A stretch of 17,134 bases of DNA. Source: Chloroflexota bacterium. GTDB lineage: Bacteria > Chloroflexota > UBA4733. The position numbers and the translations under genes are program-made. Location of the stretch: positions 1 to 17,134 of the forward strand of contig JANWJO010000020.1 of NCBI GenBank assembly GCA_025449435.1, read 5' to 3'. Positions 13,569 through 17,134 of this stretch are shown here, piece after piece. The first letter of the stretch is position 1. Each line of letters begins with the position of its first letter. The notes beneath the pieces are model-generated. The model worked only from the letters and a program-made list of their open reading frames with translations. It was not told the DNA's origin and made no database searches.

Positions 13569-14845
13569 GTACGGACCCGCTCCTTGCTACCGATTTCAGG
13601 TGTTGCATCGACATTGGCGTCGTCCGGCGGCACCCAGTGGCCGAGTTTCTCGCGTTTGGTTTGCATGTAGCGGGCGCGTTCGCGCCGTGGCGCTGCCACC
13701 ACTTCCACCCGACTCGCCACGTCGATGCCGAACCTGGTCAATTGATGCATCTTCTCCGGATTATTGGTCATCAGGCGGATACGTTGGACTCCCAATGCTT
13801 GCAACATCTGTACGGCTATGCCGTAGTGACGGGCATCAGCGGGAAAGCCCAGGTGTTCGTTCGCCTCGACCGTATCGAAGACGGCGTCCTGCAATGCGTA
13901 GGCGCTGAGCTTCGCCCCTAACCCGATGCCCCGACCCTCTTGCCGTAAGTACAGGACGATGCCGCAGCCTTCGCGCCAGATGTTCTCCTGGGCCAGCATC
14001 AGCTGTTCACCGCAATCACAGCGCACCGACCCTAGCGCGTCGCCTGTCAGACATTCCGAGTGGACACGCACCAGGGGAGCTGGCTCCGCGGCGAGATCGC
14101 CCTTCACCAGGGCCACATGGTGTACCTGCGCAATTGGGTCGAAAAAGTCGATGGCGGTAAACGGCCCAAACCTTGTCGGTAGCTCGGCGCTCGCGCCACG
14201 CACGACCACGCGGTCGTGTTGCCAGCGATAGCTGACCAAGTCTTCGATGGCAACGATGCCCAGGTGCTCTCGTTGGGCAAACTCGGTGAGGGCTTGCCCG
14301 CGCAAGGCTTCGCCAGAGCCGTCCAGAGCCTCGCACACGGCGCCGCCTGGACGCAGCCCTGCGAGCCGGGTGAGGTCGACCGCGGCCTCCGTGTGCCCAC
14401 GCCGTTCCAGCACGCCGCCTGGCTTGCTTCTCAACGGGAACACGTGCCCCGGTCGCCGGAAGGCTTGGGCATCGGCCGAAGGATCGACCAATGCTTGAAT
14501 CGTGCACGCACGCTCCGATGCGGGAATGCCGGTCGTTGTCCCGAGCCTGACATCGACGGTAATAGCGAAGGCGGTGCCTTGCGACTCGGTGTTGTCGCCT
14601 TCCCTCATGATCTGCGGAAGATGGAGCGCATCGAGACGTTCACCGGGCAGCGCTACACACAGCAATCCTTTGGCCTTGCTGATCATGAAGTTGACAGCTT
14701 CAGGCGTGGCGAACTCCGCCGCCACCACCAGGTCCGCTTCGTGTTCGCGATCTATATCGTCAGTCACCAGGATGATCTGTCCAGCGCGGAGCCGGTCCAG
14801 CGCCTCTGGGATCGAGATCGTGACGCGCGGCGTTACAAGGCTCAT
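13565..14845 (-). CDS. ribBA: Bifunctional 3,4-dihydroxy-2-butanone 4-phosphate synthase / GTP cyclohydrolase II
   Basis: The 426-residue fusion supplies both precursors of riboflavin. The RibB part (about 1-210) makes dihydroxybutanone phosphate from ribulose 5-phosphate; it keeps GHTEA (H151) and CE (E172). Its acidic loop at 29-38 reads DDIDREHEAD where the usual form is DDEDRENEGD, so three positions differ while R33, E34, E36 and D38 remain. The RibA part (about 220-426) opens the GTP ring; it keeps the zinc cysteines C265, C276 and C278 (HSECLTGD and VRCDCGEQ), RQEGRGIGL, DTVEAN and MTNNPEK. GGAAGGAG lies 6 bases before the ATG, which overlaps the ribE stop by 4 bases. Both activities are likely; the RibB loop deserves testing. 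Confidence 0.96.
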   Translation of the reverse strand: MSLVTPRVTISIPEALDRLRAGQIILVTDDIDREHEADLVVAAEFATPEAVNFMISKAKGLLCVALPGERLDALHLPQIMREGDNTESQGTAFAITVDVRLGTTTGIPASERACTIQALVDPSADAQAFRRPGHVFPLRSKPGGVLERRGHTEAAVDLTRLAGLRPGGAVCEALDGSGEALRGQALTEFAQREHLGIVAIEDLVSYRWQHDRVVVRGASAELPTRFGPFTAIDFFDPIAQVHHVALVKGDLAAEPAPLVRVHSECLTGDALGSVRCDCGEQLMLAQENIWREGCGIVLYLRQEGRGIGLGAKLSAYALQDAVFDTVEANEHLGFPADARHYGIAVQMLQALGVQRIRLMTNNPEKMHQLTRFGIDVASRVEVVAAPRRERARYMQTKREKLGHWVPPDDANVDATPEIGSKERVRT

Positions 14846-15447
14846 AGCGTACTCCTTCCGGCTGTACTCGTGCTGCCAGCGACGAGCTGCTCGACATATT
14901 TGGCGAGGATGTCTACTTCAATGTTCACTACATCGCCAGGCTTCCAGTGGCCAAAGACTGTGTGGTCGAGGGTGTAACGCACAAGCGAGACCCGGAACCC
15001 CGTGTTGGTGCGATCCACCACCGTGAGGCTCGCACCATCTACGGCGATGAACCCCTTGGTGACGATGTATCGCATCAGGCCGGGATTGACCTCGAACTGC
15101 ACCACCACCGCATCGTCATCGGGAGTTACCGAGGCCACCCGGCCGGTGCCATCGATATGCCCCTGCACGATGTGCCCACCCATACGGCTCGATGGTTGGA
15201 CTGGCCGCTCCAAGTTGACCGTAGTGCCAGCATGTAACGCACCGAGGTTGGTAAGCCGCAACGTTTCTGGCATCAAGTCGCAGCCAAACCAACCGTCACC
15301 GACTGACGACATCGTTAAGCAAACCCCATTGACAGCGACACTTTCACCCAACGTCGCACCGGTGGTGATACTGGGTGCGGAGATCCTGATGCCATTTCGG
15401 GTCAGGTCAATAACCGACCCAGTCGCCTCGACTATGCCTGTGAACAC
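14842..15447 (-). CDS. ribE: Riboflavin synthase, alpha chain
   Basis: The 201-residue protein joins two lumazines to make riboflavin. It shows the family's start VFTGIVEATG and two similar barrel halves: ESVAVNGVCLTM in the first and KGFIAVDGASLTVV in the second, with GGHIVQGHIDGTG between. The start is a GTG at 15447, chosen because the family begins at M-F-T-G-I-V and GGGGAG lies 4 bases upstream; the frame stays open upstream but that part belongs to ribD in another frame. The gap from the ribD stop is 22 bases. The last 10 residues are Ser/Thr-rich. Confidence 0.95.
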   Translation of the reverse strand: MFTGIVEATGSVIDLTRNGIRISAPSITTGATLGESVAVNGVCLTMSSVGDGWFGCDLMPETLRLTNLGALHAGTTVNLERPVQPSSRMGGHIVQGHIDGTGRVASVTPDDDAVVVQFEVNPGLMRYIVTKGFIAVDGASLTVVDRTNTGFRVSLVRYTLDHTVFGHWKPGDVVNIEVDILAKYVEQLVAGSTSTAGRSTL

Positions 15448-15469
15448 CGCACTCCCCAATTCATGTGAG

Positions 15470-16600
15470 TCATGGCAGCACGCCCGTCTTGTGGATGGTT
15501 CCCCGCATGAGCATGTTGTCACCCATGCACGTGACGCGCGTATTGTCCAACCGCCAGGCCTCGGCGATGTGCTGCACGCCGCTGCCGCCGACCGCACTCG
15601 GCGCCCGCAATCCGCCGGTCACGATGGGCGCCACCACCGCTGCCACTTCATCTACAGCGTTGGCATCGAAGAACGACCCGAGGACCCGGTTGCCGCCCTC
15701 CACCAATATGTGGACACATCCTGTTGCTCCCAGGTGTCGCAGCACTTCCGGCACAGAGACGCCACCATGCGGGTCCGCATCAACGGCCACCACGTCCACA
15801 CCGATGGTGCGCAGGCGGGACGCCCGTTCGTCGTTCGCCAGGTGAGTCGTATACAGCCGCGTCGGTGTTGTAGTCAGGTCCGAGCAGAGGTGATGTGACA
15901 GGGGTAGCTTGCAGGTGGAATCCAGCACGACCCGTAGCGGCGCCTTATTGCGGGGTGACCGGCCGAGCTGTTGCGACTGGTCCAACCGCACGGTGAGGTG
16001 AGGGTCATCCTGCAACGCGGTGCCGATTCCCACGACGATGGCGTCAACCTCGTCGCGCAATTGGTGGGCCCACACGCGAGCTGCTTTGTTACTGATCCAA
16101 CGGGCATCGCCACCGGCCGCGGCAATGTGGCCATCGAGCGTCATCGCCCACTTGGCAGTTACCCAGGGCAAGCCGCTCGTGATGTGCTTGAAAAAGGGCG
16201 CGAGCGTCTGGAGCACGTCGAGAGCGCCATCGCCAGTGGTCACGGTTACGCCAGCCTCGCGCAATTGCTTGACGCCGTTGCCAGCAACAAGCGGGTTCGG
16301 GTCCTCCTGGGCCACAACCACCGCTCTGACGCCCGCAGCGAGGATCGCGTGAGTACACGGCGGTGTGGTTCCAACGTGGCAGCAAGGTTCCAGTGTTACG
16401 AACAACGTGGCACCGTGTGCCGCTGGCCCAGCTTGCTGTAGCGCCATTACTTCCGCGTGTGCTCCGCCGGGCGGCTGCGTATGTCCAGCGCCAACAACGT
16501 TCCCGTTCAGGGTGAGCACGGCGCCTACCGGCGGGCGGGGTGAGGTGCGCCCCTGGGCAAGCGTGGCCTGGCGAAGTGCGCGCGCCATTTCAGTGGACAT
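15470..16600 (-). CDS. ribD: Bifunctional diaminohydroxyphosphoribosylaminopyrimidine deaminase / 5-amino-6-(5-phosphoribosylamino)uracil reductase
   Basis: The 376-residue protein performs the second and third steps of riboflavin synthesis. The deaminase domain (1-145) has HAE (H48, E50) and EPCCHVGTTPPC (C73 and C82) for zinc, then EDPNPLVAGNGV. The reductase domain (146-376) has WVTAKWAMTLDGHIA, RWISNKAARVWAHQLRDEVD, TALQDDPHLTVR and ILVEGGNRVLGSFF. The start used is ATG 16600, 14 bases after AGGAGG (16615-16620). A TTG two codons upstream (16606) is spaced 8 bases from that box and may be the true start. It is the first gene of the operon, behind an FMN riboswitch. Confidence 0.96.
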   Translation of the reverse strand: MSTEMARALRQATLAQGRTSPRPPVGAVLTLNGNVVGAGHTQPPGGAHAEVMALQQAGPAAHGATLFVTLEPCCHVGTTPPCTHAILAAGVRAVVVAQEDPNPLVAGNGVKQLREAGVTVTTGDGALDVLQTLAPFFKHITSGLPWVTAKWAMTLDGHIAAAGGDARWISNKAARVWAHQLRDEVDAIVVGIGTALQDDPHLTVRLDQSQQLGRSPRNKAPLRVVLDSTCKLPLSHHLCSDLTTTPTRLYTTHLANDERASRLRTIGVDVVAVDADPHGGVSVPEVLRHLGATGCVHILVEGGNRVLGSFFDANAVDEVAAVVAPIVTGGLRAPSAVGGSGVQHIAEAWRLDNTRVTCMGDNMLMRGTIHKTGVLP

Positions 16601-16612
16601 TGGCAACGAACA

Positions 16613-16640
16613 CACCTCCTCACGGCACACCAGGAGGGTG
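16613..16640 (-). promoter_or_regulatory. Hairpin masking the ribD Shine-Dalgarno
   Basis: On the minus strand CACC-c-TCCT and AGGAGGTG can pair over 8 bases with one bulge and an 11-base loop. The 3' arm is the ribD Shine-Dalgarno (AGGAGG, 16615-16620). A second pyrimidine stretch (TCCTCCTCTCC) just upstream could pair there instead. This fits translational control from the FMN riboswitch, an inference. Confidence 0.55.
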
Positions 16641-16751
16641 ACTGGGAGAGGAGGAAGAATACGACGTGCGACGGCTGCGTGCCCGAATCCATGCGGCCGG
16701 CACGCCGCCACACCAACTCGCCCAGAAGCCAGCAATACACCACAGGCTGCG

Positions 16752-16764
16752 AGGCGAAGCGCCT
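16752..16764 (-). promoter_or_regulatory. Hairpin competing with the riboswitch P1 stem
   Basis: AGGCG-ctt-CGCCT on the minus strand is a 5-pair hairpin whose 5' arm shares bases with the 3' strand of P1 (16761-16766). P1 and this hairpin cannot form together, so it could be the expression-platform switch. No T run follows. Confidence 0.45.
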
Positions 16765-16893
16765 TCTTCCATCCGGACTGTACCGTCGGCTCCGGAGTTT
16801 CACCGGGTCATGCTCTCTGCTTGCGCTCGAGCTCGCGGGCTATACCGCCGATCGGGAATTGGCACGCGACGCGCCTCACCCTGCCCTGAAGGC
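16761..16893 (-). promoter_or_regulatory. FMN riboswitch (RFN element)
   Basis: The minus strand matches the RFN consensus throughout: TTCAGGGCAGGGTGAG, then TTCCCGATCGGCGGTATAGC, CCCGCGAGC, TGACCCGGTGAAACTCC and GCCGACGGTACAGTCCGGAT. The P1 stem is closed by GCCTTC (16888-16893) and GAAGGC (16761-16766). It binds flavin mononucleotide and lowers expression of riboflavin genes; ribD begins 160 bases downstream. Confidence 0.97.
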
Positions 16894-16918
16894 TAGTACC
16901 TCTTCAATTGTGGAAACC

Positions 16919-16924
16919 AGTATA
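16919..16924 (-). promoter_or_regulatory. -10 box TATACT of the rib operon
   Basis: TATACT on the minus strand lies 25 bases before the riboswitch begins, placing transcription start just ahead of P1. It is preceded by TG. No good -35 box is seen. Confidence 0.5.
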
Positions 16925-16965
16925 CACGGGACCCCAAATGACAGGTGCATAGCCACGCAGGCTTA

Positions 16966-17134
16966 CTACCGCAACGTAGCGAGATAGGCGAGCAGGTCGT
17001 TGAGTTGGTCTGCTGTGAGGTTTTGGTTTGGCATCAAGCCCCCGGGCACCACACCTTGTGGATTGCTGAGAAAACGGCGGAGGTAGGCCGGCGAATTCGG
17101 CAGTGGACCCACCGGCTGGCTGGCGATATGGGTG
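16966..17134 (-). CDS. Cytochrome c domain protein, C-terminal part (possibly cytochrome c oxidase subunit II)
   Basis: The last 55 residues of a gene cut by the right edge are readable, ending at TAG 16966-16968. They include LPNSPAYLRRFLSNPQ, PGGLMPNQNLT with the likely axial methionine of the haem, and a closing helix QLNDLLAYLATLR. This pattern is that of class I cytochrome c domains, and the spacing resembles the C-terminal cytochrome c domain of subunit II of some cytochrome c oxidases. The CXXCH haem site would lie outside the window, so the exact protein is not settled. The rib operon promoter and riboswitch follow directly. Confidence 0.65.
   Translation of the reverse strand, partial: THIASQPVGPLPNSPAYLRRFLSNPQGVVPGGLMPNQNLTADQLNDLLAYLATLR

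Noticed and set aside
14216..14977. Open frame on the plus strand (253 residues)
   Set aside because: Antisense to ribBA and ribE, both unmistakable; no domain seen.
15448..15597. Upstream extension of the ribE frame
   Set aside because: It overlaps the ribD C-terminus in another frame, and riboflavin synthases begin at the FTGIV motif.
15002..15898. Open frame on the plus strand (298 residues)
   Set aside because: Antisense to ribE and ribD; no domain or start signal.
1..17134. CRISPR array, mobile element, tRNA or defence island
   Set aside because: No regularly spaced direct repeats, transposase or integrase motifs, tRNA-like cloverleaf, or known defence domains were seen on either strand.

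Overview
This is a GC-rich (roughly 60%) bacterial chromosomal segment packed with housekeeping and small accessory operons. I see no phage, insertion sequence, CRISPR array, tRNA or rRNA. The gene set points to a member of the Chloroflexota or a related deep-branching Gram-positive-like lineage. It includes a FtsB/DivIC-like protein with a C-terminal PNW tail next to secG, a solute-binding lipoprotein with a long Pro/Thr linker, a DUF2723 membrane protein with a soluble C-terminal domain, and a DHH phosphoesterase. This assignment is inferred from protein style only; no marker gene is present.

Left part (1-3423). The N-terminal part of a Gfo/Idh/MocA oxidoreductase runs off the left edge. 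A 386-base stretch without a gene follows, then an unrecognised 166-residue protein. Next is a two-gene leftward operon: a membrane-anchored periplasmic-binding-protein type 1 domain protein overlapping a tandem GNAT acetyltransferase by 4 bases.

Centre left (3675-7042). A rightward cluster encodes ThpR (RNA 2',3'-cyclic phosphodiesterase), a FtsB-like divisome protein (4-base overlap with thpR), SecG, and a family 5 solute-binding lipoprotein starting 4 bases after secG. It meets a leftward two-helix membrane protein.

Centre (7148-12915). A leftward LarA-type nickel racemase family protein is followed by a rightward DUF2723 membrane protein. Next is a divergent pair, an unknown 142-residue protein and a DHH/DHHA1 phosphoesterase, with back-to-back -10-like boxes between them. 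Two small leftward proteins that appear to be paralogues close this part.

Right part (13092-16924). This is a complete leftward riboflavin operon, ribD-ribE-ribBA-ribH, behind a clear FMN riboswitch. The leader also shows a hairpin that competes with the riboswitch P1 stem and a hairpin that would mask the ribD Shine-Dalgarno, which suggests translational control by FMN. The right edge holds the last 55 residues of a cytochrome c domain, possibly from cytochrome oxidase subunit II.

A recurring -10-like hexamer, TACACT, lies correctly oriented upstream of six genes. The best candidates for something less described are the tandem small paralogues after the rib operon, the type 1 binding protein plus tandem GNAT pair, the altered active-site loop of the RibB domain, and the recurrent promoter-like motif. 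I found no convincing novel defence or mobile system.
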